DNA of 64,000 bases from JBFMFR01 sp040752025 (GTDB lineage Bacteria > Chloroflexota > Anaerolineae > Anaerolineales > UBA4823): the NCBI GenBank assembly GCA_040752025.1, contig JBFMFR010000009.1:76884-140883 (forward strand), read 5' to 3'. Shown here in pieces: positions 43,968-52,343 of the stretch (position 1 is its first letter; each line of letters opens with the position of its first letter). The notes under the pieces are model-generated. The model saw nothing but the letters and a program-made list of their open reading frames with translations. It was not told where the DNA came from and searched no databases. The translations under genes and the position numbers were made by a program.

Positions 43968-45524
43968 TTATGATGACATCGTCACGATGCTCGGGCCGGT
44001 CAGCTTGCGCTCGAACTTTTTGCCGGTCGCCAGCTCGACGCACTTATAGGCGCCATCATAGACGCCGATGTGCTTGTTCTTTACAATACAATCGCAGTAC
44101 ATCGCCAGCAAGTCGGTTTCTGTTGCCAGCAAATCGAGGGCTTGCAAGGTGTGGAGGATGCTGCGCGCCTCGACCGTACCATTGCCCAGTTCGGCTCCCC
44201 GGATGGCCCCCCACATTTCGTGCCCACCCACGCGCTCGTTGAAAATGATCGGCACCGGGTAAAAAGCCAGCTCGCTGGGCTTGGTGATCATCACATCCAC
44301 CACGCGCATCAGGTAATTGGTTGCATACACCGCATGGAAGGTATTGTCGTGCAGGAACACGTGTAGCCCGCTGGCCTCGCCCTGCCGGATGCTGTCCGCG
44401 AATGCCTGTGTATCCTCCCAGGAGAAATGCGTCTGGATCATCTCCCGATGCTGGGCAGTCTCGGCTTGCAGCCACTCCCAGTTGGCTTTGTGGTCACCCA
44501 GGTTGACGAACAAAGCCAGTTGGCCCTTTTTGATCATAGGAATGCAGTGGTCGATGATCGCCTTGAAAAGCTCGCGCTGCGCCCCGGCCCCGCCCATGGT
44601 CAGCAGGAACCTCCTCGGTTCACTGTTGCGCATCCTCCTCAAACGGGCCTCGCAGTCCACCTCGATGTTTTCCACCAGCTCGTGATCGACGTGGTGCCCG
44701 GTATAGGAAAGCGCTTCCTTAGGAACAGGACTCATGACCTTACCGGTTTCATCAAAGCCGCGCATGATCCTGAAACCGTAATAACCCGATGGCGACTGGA
44801 CTCCGTGCCTGGCGCCTTCCGTTAACTGAAAAGCCATCGGCCAGTTGTCGAACATCATGTCCACCACGTTGGTCATCCCACCTGCCACCGCGCCCATGCA
44901 AATCCACATGTGCGAGGTCAGCACCGGCATATCCGCCGGCAAGGCCTGGAACAGGTTGCGGAACAACTCGCTCATTTTGTAATCTTTGACGTTGGTTTTC
45001 AAAAAGCGCCACGGCCAGCCGGCGATCCAGGTATTGAGGAGAGTCGATAAAACTGGTAATGTGGGTTCTCCCGTTGTAACCGGCTCCCATACGTATTTAT
45101 TGAACAGCTTGCTGCGCTGCGACATGCGCGACCAAAAACTGTAATTGGTATTGCAGCGATTGATCACATCCGTGGTGATCCCTGGGATCGCCAGCAGGTC
45201 CAGCCAATACGGCTGAAAGCCCATTGCCCGCGCGCACGACACGCCAGCCATGGCAATGCGATAATGGCCGAAACCCATGCGGATGGTACTGCAAACCACC
45301 GCCTTTTCAGGCTGGATGGCTTGCCCCTGGCCAGACCGGACGATATCCTTCAGCCCAAAAATCGGTCCCAGGTAAGGGTTATCCTCGGTACTTAGCACAT
45401 ATTCTTCATCAGGATCATAGTTGAATTTCTTTACAAAAAAATTTTGCCACTTGATCGCTTGCTGCGAATGCGATTTCTTGATCGCATTTCCATAAACGAC
45501 GAATCGACCATCTTCCATTTTCAT
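43968..45524 (-). CDS. GT-B-like protein of unknown function
   Basis: A 518-residue cytoplasmic protein not recognised as a named family. It has two glycine-rich blocks like those of GT-B glycosyltransferases: STIRMGFGHYRIAMA (about 80-94), at the place of the acceptor-side loop in MGDG-synthase/MurG-like enzymes, and FLLTMGGAGAQRELF (about 318-332) at the start of the second Rossmann-like half. The C-terminal half also has TKPSELAFYPVP near the position where donor nucleotides bind. GGAG lies 8 bases before ATG 45524. It is 30 bases upstream of galT, so a sugar-transfer or sugar-phosphorylase role is plausible. It could be a phosphorylase or transferase; the chemistry is open. Confidence 0.8.
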   Translation of the reverse strand: MKMEDGRFVVYGNAIKKSHSQQAIKWQNFFVKKFNYDPDEEYVLSTEDNPYLGPIFGLKDIVRSGQGQAIQPEKAVVCSTIRMGFGHYRIAMAGVSCARAMGFQPYWLDLLAIPGITTDVINRCNTNYSFWSRMSQRSKLFNKYVWEPVTTGEPTLPVLSTLLNTWIAGWPWRFLKTNVKDYKMSELFRNLFQALPADMPVLTSHMWICMGAVAGGMTNVVDMMFDNWPMAFQLTEGARHGVQSPSGYYGFRIMRGFDETGKVMSPVPKEALSYTGHHVDHELVENIEVDCEARLRRMRNSEPRRFLLTMGGAGAQRELFKAIIDHCIPMIKKGQLALFVNLGDHKANWEWLQAETAQHREMIQTHFSWEDTQAFADSIRQGEASGLHVFLHDNTFHAVYATNYLMRVVDVMITKPSELAFYPVPIIFNERVGGHEMWGAIRGAELGNGTVEARSILHTLQALDLLATETDLLAMYCDCIVKNKHIGVYDGAYKCVELATGKKFERKLTGPSIVTMSS

Positions 45525-45562
45525 GATAATACTCCAGGCGTTGTAATCTTATTGCATCAGCA

Positions 45563-45634
45563 ATTATACATTCATCTATAGAATCAGAACCGCAGAGACT
45601 GGAAATGCCGAGAGGTCATCCAAGACTCTGCGGT
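45563..45634 (-). promoter_or_regulatory. -10 box and stem-loop between importer 2 and the GT-B-like gene
   Basis: The minus strand reads TATAAT at 45568-45563 with no good -35. Just upstream, ACCGCAGAG (45589-45597) pairs with CTCTGCGGT (45626-45634). The 146-base gap may thus hold an internal promoter for the GT-B-like gene and galT, preceded by a hairpin that ends or protects the permease message. No T run follows the stem. Confidence 0.35.
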
Positions 45635-45670
45635 CTGCACATTCCTACAGCGCTTCTTTTGCGCTGGTAA

Positions 45671-46891
45671 TTACCCCTTCACACCGCTGCTTACCGCGCT
45701 TTCGACAAAGAAGCGCTGCGCCAGGATATACACAATCATCGGCGGCAGAACGGCAATCGCCGCGCCGGCCATCACCAGGTTGGCGTTATCGCTGGCGCGC
45801 CCGCGCAGGATGCTCAAGGAAAGCGTCAGCACGTGGTTGGCCCGGTTGCCCGTGTTGATGATCACCAGCGGCCAGAAGAAACTATTCCAGGCGTACAGGA
45901 AAGTGAAAGTAGCCAGGGTAGCCAACGCCGGTACAGAGGCGGGCAAAAAGATCCTGGTCAGAATCTGGAAGCGTGAAGCGCCATCGATCAAGGCTGCTTC
46001 TTCGATTTCCTTGGGGATCGTGATGAAGAACTGGCGCATCAAGAAAGTGCCATAGGCTGTAAAGATCCACGGGATGACCAGCGCGGCCAGCTTATTGACC
46101 CAGCCAATCGCTACCATGAGCTGGTACAGCGGCGTGATCAACACTACGAAGGGGATCATGATGGTGCCCAAATAGATCACGAACAACTGGTCGCGCCCAG
46201 GGAAGCGCAGCCGCGCCAGGGCATAACCACCCAACACAGAAGTGGTCAACTGCCCAATCACCACCAGGATGGTGACTAAAGCCGTGTTGGTCAGGCTGCG
46301 ATCCAGGCCTTGCAAATCCACCACCTCTTGATAATTCACCGGTCTCAGGGTAGGCTGCTCAACCGCCGGGGTCAGGCGCACGTTGCGCAGCACAAACTGC
46401 TTGGGATCGTTAGGATTCACGAAGCGCCCCAAAGCAGTCTGATCCACTTTAATCACCTGCAAATCCTGGTTGTCGACCGTGATTTCGAACAACTTCTCAT
46501 TCTTGCCGTTGACGTTCACGGTTTGTTGGTTGGTTGCCCCGCCGACCGGTCTGGCTTGCGAGAGCGGCGACTGATACGTCACCTCCAAGTTATTCGGTTG
46601 GGCGTAAATGCCAATCTTGATGTTGCTCTCGGCCAAAGCATACTGTTTCACCTGGCCATCATCCAAAGTAACATCGTACAGTGGGAGCGGCTCGTCGAAC
46701 CCTTCCACCTGCGCCGAAATAGGCTGCATCGGCATCAAGCGAGGTGGATAACGGAAGGTATCCGTCTGATACTTGAGCGAGGTGGAAAACATGTAGAGGA
46801 ACGGGAAAAGCATCAGGTATGCAAACGCCGCTAAAACAGCATACGCCAGGAAATTGGTAATCCAGGTGAGAATGCGGTAAGATGATTTCAT
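45671..46891 (-). CDS. Sugar ABC permease, MalG-like with a large extracytoplasmic insert (importer 2)
   Basis: A 406-residue CUT1 permease, about 125 residues longer than usual. After the first helix (about 10-33) and the normal STSLKYQTDTF loop comes a beta-strand-rich, charged insert (about 40-185) with no membrane segment, predicted outside the membrane. The rest is typical: helices from LVTILVVIGQLTTSVLGGYA on and an EAA loop EEAALIDGASRFQILTRIFL (about 300-319). The ATG at 46891 has AGGAG 7 bases upstream. It pairs with the extended MalF-like permease encoded 14 bases upstream. The insert may touch the binding protein or the sugar; this is inference. Confidence 0.9.
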   Translation of the reverse strand: MKSSYRILTWITNFLAYAVLAAFAYLMLFPFLYMFSTSLKYQTDTFRYPPRLMPMQPISAQVEGFDEPLPLYDVTLDDGQVKQYALAESNIKIGIYAQPNNLEVTYQSPLSQARPVGGATNQQTVNVNGKNEKLFEITVDNQDLQVIKVDQTALGRFVNPNDPKQFVLRNVRLTPAVEQPTLRPVNYQEVVDLQGLDRSLTNTALVTILVVIGQLTTSVLGGYALARLRFPGRDQLFVIYLGTIMIPFVVLITPLYQLMVAIGWVNKLAALVIPWIFTAYGTFLMRQFFITIPKEIEEAALIDGASRFQILTRIFLPASVPALATLATFTFLYAWNSFFWPLVIINTGNRANHVLTLSLSILRGRASDNANLVMAGAAIAVLPPMIVYILAQRFFVESAVSSGVKG

Positions 46892-46905
46892 GACTGGCTC
46901 CTGAC

Positions 46906-48600
46906 TCAATAATTCTGGCTGCTGGCGCGCTGCCGGTAATATTGCAGCAGCGTGATCCCAAAGATTACCGCAAACAGCGTCCAGGCCACTGCGGAAGCGT
47001 AGCCCTGCTCAAATCGTTGGAAGCCCTTCTGGTACAGGTACAAAACCAACGTCAGCGTAGAGTTATTCGGACCTCCAGGCGGTTCCGTTGGGATGAGTAC
47101 ATACACCTGTTCGAAAAGCTGTAACGCCTGGATCACCGCCGTAGTGACAACGAAGAACGTGGTGGGCGCTAACAGTGGAATGGTAACATGCCAGAACTTG
47201 GCGAGCTTCCCGGCTCCATCCACAGTGGCAGCCTCGTACAACTCACCAGGAATATTCTGCAACCCCGCCAGAAACAGCACCGTATTGAAACCAACCCACT
47301 GCCAGGCAGACATGATCACAACCGCCAGCAAAGCCGTACGCGTATCCGATAACCAGCGAATTTGAGGATCGATAGCATTGACGCCAAAAACGCCGACAAC
47401 GCTGTTGATCAGGCCCACCGAACTGGTAATCGAGTAGTTGATATAGCCTACGGCTGCATTGTAAAGCCACTGCCAGATCAGCGCTACGCCGACGACCGCG
47501 GCAATGCTGGGCAAGAAATAAATGGCGCGGAAGAACTTCATCCCTGGCAATTTGCTGTTCAACAAGTTCGCCAACAGCAAAGCCGGAATCACCGATAGCG
47601 GCACTGCCAACAGGCTGAACACAAAGGTGTTGCGCAGCGCCAGCCAGAACAATTTATCTTGCGCGCCAATGGCGAAATTTTTCCCGAGGATACCAAAACG
47701 TGTCAACTCGTCATAAACCGTGACATCCATTACCTCGGCTACCGGTTGGGTGGGAGATTGCAAAGCAGCAATATCCAGGTTGAGCAGTTTGGCATAATTT
47801 CTCAGGCCAACCCAATCGCGCGTGCCAAAAGAATCCCAGTTGGTGAAACTCACGTAGAATGAAAGCAGCAGCGGGCCAGCGAAGAAAAGCAAGAAACCGA
47901 GTAAATTGGGTGACAAGAACAGATAGCCGCTCAACATTTCTTCGTGAACATTTTGGGCGCGCATCGCCATCGCCGTCGGCTGCCGCCACATCCCCGCAAT
48001 CATCACACCAAAAATAATTGCTCCAACTACCAGGGCTAAAGCAGCCGGCGCAACCAGTTTCTCCAGAAAAACCAGCGAACCCGGCAACAAACCGATGACG
48101 ATGCGTGCCAGGGCTACTGTGGCGAACACGATCATGATCAAGTTGCCAACCCAACGAAAAGCCTGCTGGCGCTTGGGATAATCCTCATAGCGATCACCTA
48201 AGGCGGAGATCAGGTAACCGACGAAAGCCAACGCCAGGAATGACAGGCCGAGTCCGAAGGTTCCTCCCAGCGCGTCGATACCCTCATAGATCCCCATCAC
48301 ATGCAGCCCGTACAACAGGCAAAATAAAAACCCGAGGTAATTGACCACAAGAGAAAGCACCCGCCCACGATGCCGGTAACGCGGGATGAGGGTCGCCGCT
48401 GCACCGCTGGCGCCAGCGGCCAATGCCAAGATACTACTGCCAACCAATCGCATCCAGCTCGCCGCCGTTGTTGACGGCAGCCACAACCAAACCAACCCAA
48501 ACACCAGGACGACACACAGCACCACATGCCATAGGGTCAGCACTTTCAACCATAAAGCCGTCCGGGCATCGGTCTCACCAGGGGATTCGAATGCCTTCAT
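46906..48600 (-). CDS. Sugar ABC permease, MalF-like with extra N-terminal helices (importer 2)
   Basis: A 564-residue CUT1 permease. The C-terminal half (from about 225) is a standard permease with GYLFLSPNLLGFLLFF and an EAA loop EAATVDGAGKLAKFWHVTIP. It is preceded by about 220 residues with five or six extra membrane helices. A soluble loop (about 265-320) lies after the first standard helix. ATG at 48600 is used since GGAG lies 6 bases upstream; ATG 48612 is possible. E. coli MalF also has extra N-terminal membrane sequence, but less. It follows the binding-protein gene after a terminator-like hairpin. Confidence 0.9.
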   Translation of the reverse strand: MKAFESPGETDARTALWLKVLTLWHVVLCVVLVFGLVWLWLPSTTAASWMRLVGSSILALAAGASGAAATLIPRYRHRGRVLSLVVNYLGFLFCLLYGLHVMGIYEGIDALGGTFGLGLSFLALAFVGYLISALGDRYEDYPKRQQAFRWVGNLIMIVFATVALARIVIGLLPGSLVFLEKLVAPAALALVVGAIIFGVMIAGMWRQPTAMAMRAQNVHEEMLSGYLFLSPNLLGFLLFFAGPLLLSFYVSFTNWDSFGTRDWVGLRNYAKLLNLDIAALQSPTQPVAEVMDVTVYDELTRFGILGKNFAIGAQDKLFWLALRNTFVFSLLAVPLSVIPALLLANLLNSKLPGMKFFRAIYFLPSIAAVVGVALIWQWLYNAAVGYINYSITSSVGLINSVVGVFGVNAIDPQIRWLSDTRTALLAVVIMSAWQWVGFNTVLFLAGLQNIPGELYEAATVDGAGKLAKFWHVTIPLLAPTTFFVVTTAVIQALQLFEQVYVLIPTEPPGGPNNSTLTLVLYLYQKGFQRFEQGYASAVAWTLFAVIFGITLLQYYRQRASSQNY

Positions 48601-48622
48601 ACCCATCTCCATGATCCTTTGC

Positions 48623-48667
48623 AAAAAACAGGGCGGGCATCGGGAACCTTCCCAAACGCCCGCCCTG
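48623..48667 (-). terminator. Intercistronic terminator after the importer 2 binding-protein gene
   Basis: CAGGGCGGGC (48629-48638) pairs with GCCCGCCCTG (48658-48667) and on the minus strand is followed by six T. It lies between the binding-protein gene and its permeases. Partial read-through would give more binding protein than permease. Confidence 0.8.
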
Positions 48668-48680
48668 CTCAATCACTGAT

Positions 48681-50084
48681 TTACTCGCCGAAAGCCTTGT
48701 TGGCCTCAGCGCAGATGGCTTGAGCGAACTCCTCAACCGTCTTTTGGCCGGTCAACACTGCCTGGATGGCCGGACCCATGACCGCGTCGAACTCGGGCCA
48801 GCTGCCAGCCCACAGCGGGCCTTCAGCCGTGGAACCCTGCTGCAAACCGTTCAGGAAAGCCTGGTTGTTCTGCGGCGGGGTGAAGGTCAGGAAGGCATCC
48901 AGGGCATCCTTGCTAACGCGGCTGGGGATGTTGGTGCCCAGCTCAGAGATCATGCCCTGTACGTCAGCGGCGGTGAGCATTTGCATCAACTTCCAGGCCT
49001 CTTCGGGGTGCTTGGTGTTGGCATTCACCACATAGGCACCCCAGAACAGCCAGTTGCCCATGCCCTTCGGGCCGGTCGGCAGTTCAACTGCGTCCCACTC
49101 GAACTTGGCGTTGGCGCGCACACCGGGCGTCGCCCAGCGGCCATTCTGGAACAGGGCCACGCGGCCAGCCATGAAGGGCGGCTCGCTGTCTTCGCCGTAG
49201 GGCACGGCCACGTCATAATCCACGTACAGGCTGCGCTGGAAAGTCAGGCCTGCCAGGGATTCGGCTGTGTCCAGCGCGCAGGCGCTGCGGTTTGCGTTGA
49301 AGAAGCCACCACCGGCGGCATTCAACCATACACCGTAAGGACCCCACCAGGCGTTCGCCCCATAGCCATAGATGTCAGTGCCCAGGCCGCGCACCTTCTG
49401 AGACACCTCCAGGAATTTGTCCCAGGTCCATTCGCCGTTCTTGGCCAGCTCGCGCGGGTCTTCGGCGCCAGCCTCATTGAGCAGGTCCAGGTTCATGTAC
49501 AGCACGAACGTGGAAACATCGCGCGGCAGGCCCCAAAGCACGCCGCTGTCGCCGCCCGATTTAGCAGTGTCGATATTGTAGGTCAGGTGGAACATCGGGC
49601 CAGGGTAGAAATTGTCCACGCTGAAGCCCTCGGTCTTGGCAGCCATGTCATTCAGGTTCATGATCAGGCCGCGCTTGGCAAACTCCGCCACGTCCGTTCC
49701 GGGGATCCAGAAAACGTCGGGCGCAGTGCCGGCTGCGATTTCGGTCTTCAGCACATCCTGGTAGCTGGAGGACTCGGAGCCACCGGGCTCGTAAACCAAA
49801 GTCACGCCTTCCAACTTGGCATCGATCGTGTCGCTGGCTTTCTGATAGACGTCGATCTCGGCCTGGTTGTCAGGGCGAGTGCGCCAGCGCAAACTCACTT
49901 CTTCCATGGGAGCTTCGGTCGGCTTGGGGGCCTCAGTCGGCTTGGGCGCTTCGGTCGGTTTCACAACTTCAGCCTTGGTTGGCTCAGCTTTGGGCGCTTC
50001 AGTCGCCGGAGCGGTGCAGGCGCTAAAAAGCATGGTAAAAATCGCCATCAGGCTGACGATCAAATATAGGGTCTTGCGATTCAT
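48681..50084 (-). CDS. Sugar ABC substrate-binding lipoprotein (importer 2)
   Basis: A 467-residue extracellular binding protein. The lipobox is MLFSAC (Cys about 23), followed by an anchor linker with KPTEAP repeats (about 30-60). The mature part has binding-protein features such as IPGTDVAEFAKRGLIMNLND and NGEWTWDKFLEVSQKVR. The linker is of the same style as in importer 1, although the proteins differ. GGAGGAG precedes ATG 50084. It is 88 bases after lacI and in the same transcription unit. The sugar is unknown; galT downstream suggests a galactoside. Confidence 0.92.
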   Translation of the reverse strand: MNRKTLYLIVSLMAIFTMLFSACTAPATEAPKAEPTKAEVVKPTEAPKPTEAPKPTEAPMEEVSLRWRTRPDNQAEIDVYQKASDTIDAKLEGVTLVYEPGGSESSSYQDVLKTEIAAGTAPDVFWIPGTDVAEFAKRGLIMNLNDMAAKTEGFSVDNFYPGPMFHLTYNIDTAKSGGDSGVLWGLPRDVSTFVLYMNLDLLNEAGAEDPRELAKNGEWTWDKFLEVSQKVRGLGTDIYGYGANAWWGPYGVWLNAAGGGFFNANRSACALDTAESLAGLTFQRSLYVDYDVAVPYGEDSEPPFMAGRVALFQNGRWATPGVRANAKFEWDAVELPTGPKGMGNWLFWGAYVVNANTKHPEEAWKLMQMLTAADVQGMISELGTNIPSRVSKDALDAFLTFTPPQNNQAFLNGLQQGSTAEGPLWAGSWPEFDAVMGPAIQAVLTGQKTVEEFAQAICAEANKAFGE

Positions 50085-50172
50085 ACGGTTCTCCTCCGAG
50101 AATAGAAATGGGTTGTTTCTGAATATTCTTCTTGCTGAATAGAACGAACTGATATCGAGTTGCTTTTGAGAC

Positions 50173-51198
50173 TCACCTCCTCACATCATCACGGCATGTA
50201 GGTGCGGTTGATTGGCGCACCACCAGATTGGCCAATACAGAAAAATGCTCGCTAGAGCTTTGCTGTTCCTCAACAACCTTAATCAGGATGCGCGCCGCCA
50301 GGCCGCCCAACTCCGCAATTTCCTGGCGCATCGTGGTCAACGGTGGATCGAAGTAGGAAGCCAGCGGCATATCATCTACGCCGACCACAGACAACTGCCC
50401 AGGAACGTTCATGCCCGCCTCGCGCGCCGCCCGGATCAGGCCGACAGCCATGCGATCATTCTGCGCAAAAACTGCGGTTGGCAAGGGTGTTCTCCCCATC
50501 AAATAATCAAACGCTTCATAACCTGAGGTCGCCGACCAGTCCCCATAGAAAACCAGATCGGGGTTATAACTGCTTCCCCCCTCCTGTAAAGCTTGCTTAT
50601 AACCCTGGTAGCGGTCCTGCGAACAATCTTCTTCCATGGGGCCAGTGATCATAGCGATGTGATGATGCCCCAACTCTAAGAGATGCCGGGTGGCCTGCCT
50701 GGCCACATCAACATCGTCCAGGCTGACCGAACTGACCTGCTCGCCGCGCGGGCGCGCCCCGATATAAACCACTGGGAAAGAAACCGGTACATACTTGTGC
50801 CGGTCATCGGCGTAAGGGTTGATCACCAACAAGCCCTCAATCCGTCGCGAGCTAACCAACTCCTCGACCAGGGAAGCGAAGGTACCGGCATCTTTGGCAG
50901 AAGATGAAACCAGGTAATAACCAGATTGGCGGGCCTGTCTCTCAGCGCCCTCGATCACGCTGGCAAAAGTGTAATCCGTCAAATTGGGTGCAATGCAGCC
51001 CAACATACATGTCCGCCCGCGCGCCATTGAGCGCGCCACTGCGTTTGGGCTGTATCCCAATTCGGCGATGGCAGCTTCCACGCGCTCACGCGTCTCTGGG
51101 TTGACTCGCTCACTCCCATTGATCACGCGCGAAACCGTCTGGTGAGAAACCCCCGCATGGGCAGCAACTTCTCGGATGGTGATACGCGAACGTGACAT
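50173..51198 (-). CDS. LacI-family transcriptional repressor
   Basis: A 341-residue repressor. The N-terminal helix-turn-helix (about 3-55; ITIREVAAHAGVSHQTVSRV) and hinge helix (SPNAVARSMA) bind DNA; the rest is a periplasmic-binding-protein-like sugar sensor with VVGVDDMPLASYFDPPLTT near the end. It is the first gene of the importer 2 operon. A consensus promoter and a 34-base palindrome lie directly upstream, so it should control itself and the importer, with a sugar as inducer. ATG 51198 is preferred over GTG 51204; neither has a clear ribosome site. Confidence 0.94.
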   Translation of the reverse strand: MSRSRITIREVAAHAGVSHQTVSRVINGSERVNPETRERVEAAIAELGYSPNAVARSMARGRTCMLGCIAPNLTDYTFASVIEGAERQARQSGYYLVSSSAKDAGTFASLVEELVSSRRIEGLLVINPYADDRHKYVPVSFPVVYIGARPRGEQVSSVSLDDVDVARQATRHLLELGHHHIAMITGPMEEDCSQDRYQGYKQALQEGGSSYNPDLVFYGDWSATSGYEAFDYLMGRTPLPTAVFAQNDRMAVGLIRAAREAGMNVPGQLSVVGVDDMPLASYFDPPLTTMRQEIAELGGLAARILIKVVEEQQSSSEHFSVLANLVVRQSTAPTCRDDVRR

Positions 51199-51228
51199 AG
51201 GCACAGATGCTTAAAACAATGGAAAAAG

Positions 51229-51262
51229 ATTATGTTACCGGTCACGTGACCGGTAACATAAT
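51229..51262. promoter_or_regulatory. Perfect 34-bp palindrome, probable double LacI operator
   Basis: Centred between 51245 and 51246, all 17 base pairs of the dyad match. It consists of two back-to-back sites of the LacI type, GTTACCGGTCAC (51234-51245) and GTGACCGGTAAC (51246-51257), each with a CCGG core typical of the family. It covers the transcription start and overlaps the -10 box, so binding would block RNA polymerase. Confidence 0.8.
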
Positions 51263-51289
51263 TATAGAGAATTATCTGTAATTTGTCAA
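51261..51289 (-). promoter_or_regulatory. Consensus sigma-70 promoter of lacI-importer 2
   Basis: The minus strand has TTGACA (51284-51289), a 17-base spacer and TATAAT (51261-51266), a perfect match to both boxes. Transcription would start at about 51254, inside the palindromic operator. Confidence 0.9.
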
Positions 51290-51384
51290 GAGGGGAAACT
51301 AATTCATCTGCACTGTTCCATAAACAGGAAGAACTAACCGCGTTGTTCGTGATTTTTGTCACATACCAGGCTCGCTGAAAGGGG

Positions 51385-51419
51385 TATACTGCAATAAAAA
51401 CAAACGCTTTTTAAAAAGC
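51385..51419 (+). promoter_or_regulatory. Candidate -10 box and palindrome before the hydrogenase operon
   Basis: TATACT at 51385-51390 could be a -10 box; no good -35 is found. GCTTTTTAAAAAGC (51406-51419), a perfect 14-base palindrome, lies just downstream of the predicted start and could be an operator. The first hydrogenase gene starts at 51457 with a moderate AACGAGGAAAC site. Confidence 0.4.
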
Positions 51420-51456
51420 AAGAGGCTTAATTGCTGCTCATAACGAGGAAACATCC

Positions 51457-52029
51457 ATGATCTTCCTGTTACTTGTTCTGTCCACATTGTTTTGCGCCTT
51501 CCAAGTAATGCGATCGGCGCGCTTGCTCATCGCCACACTGTGGCTGGCCCTGACCAGCGCCCTGGTTGCTATCCTCATCTATATGCTCGGTGCTCCCGAG
51601 GTCGCCGTAATCGAGCTAAGCGTCGGAGCCGGCTTGGTCACCGTCCTTTTCGTATTTGCCTTCAGTATCGTCGGCGAGCTGACTTTAGACGAAGCCACCA
51701 TCATCCCGCGCCCGTTGGTTTGGGTGCTGGTCCTAAGCATCATCCTGGCGCTAGGTTGGCTGATCCTGCCCACTGCTGCCAGTGTCATACCCGTCACAAG
51801 CGAAATTTCCTTTGCCAGCATGCTCTGGCAGCACCGCGGCCTGGATGTCCTGGCGCAAATGGTCTTGATTTTCGCCGGTGTGATGGGCTTGATCGGCTTG
51901 TTAGCCGAAATACGCTCACCGGCTGGCTGCCCTCCGGCCCTGGAGATCAGAAAAGTTGAACAAACACCGAGCCCTCTGGCGGAATCCATCCCGGAATCGG
52001 AAACTAAGCAAGAGGAGCCTGTCCCATGA
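51457..52029 (+). CDS. Hydrogenase membrane subunit (MbhD/MbhE- or NuoJ-like)
   Basis: A 190-residue membrane protein with five or six helices, first gene of the hydrogenase operon. The stretch EVAVIELSVGAGLVTVLFVFAF matches the DUF4040/MbhD type, which also occurs in MrpA and NuoJ; the later stretch RGLDVLAQMVLIFAGVMGLIGLL resembles MbhE. So it may represent a fusion of two small subunits of the ion-translocating arm. The C-terminal 35 residues are Pro/Glu/Thr-rich and hydrophilic. Its stop overlaps the next start (ATGA). Confidence 0.8.
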   Translation: MIFLLLVLSTLFCAFQVMRSARLLIATLWLALTSALVAILIYMLGAPEVAVIELSVGAGLVTVLFVFAFSIVGELTLDEATIIPRPLVWVLVLSIILALGWLILPTAASVIPVTSEISFASMLWQHRGLDVLAQMVLIFAGVMGLIGLLAEIRSPAGCPPALEIRKVEQTPSPLAESIPESETKQEEPVP

Positions 52030-52340
52030 CACTCATCACACCGCTGCACATTGTTTTGGCTGGCATCATCGGCCTGCTGGGGATTGGGTTATATGGTCTC
52101 ATGGTCGTGCGTAACCTGATCAAAATGGTCGCCGTGTTACAGATCCTCGTAAAAGCCGCCGTATTGGGTCTGGTTTTGGCAGGGAAAATCAGCGGCCAAC
52201 TCTACCTGAGCCAGAGCCTGGCCGCCACCGTGATCGTTGCCGATACCGTTGTTGCCGTAATCGGCCTGGCGCTCGCCGTCCAAATCCGCCGGCGCATGGG
52301 TACGCTTGATCTGAAAGAGATCGCCACCCTGAAAGGATAG
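52026..52340 (+). CDS. Hydrogenase membrane subunit, NuoK/MrpC-like
   Basis: A 104-residue protein with three helices (about 7-25, 30-55, 62-85), the size and pattern of NuoK/MrpC/HyfE-type subunits in proton- or sodium-moving complexes. NuoK family features are GLYGLMVVRNLIKMVAVLQIL near the first loop and TVIVADTVVAVIGLALAVQI in the third helix. It overlaps the previous gene by 4 bases and is followed after 3 bases by the NuoL-like gene. Confidence 0.88.
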   Translation: MTLITPLHIVLAGIIGLLGIGLYGLMVVRNLIKMVAVLQILVKAAVLGLVLAGKISGQLYLSQSLAATVIVADTVVAVIGLALAVQIRRRMGTLDLKEIATLKG

Positions 52341-52343
52341 CCC

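Noticed and set aside
48720..50069. 449-residue open frame antisense to the importer 2 binding protein
   Set aside because: Shadow of a clear lipoprotein gene; no ribosome site and no recognisable domain.
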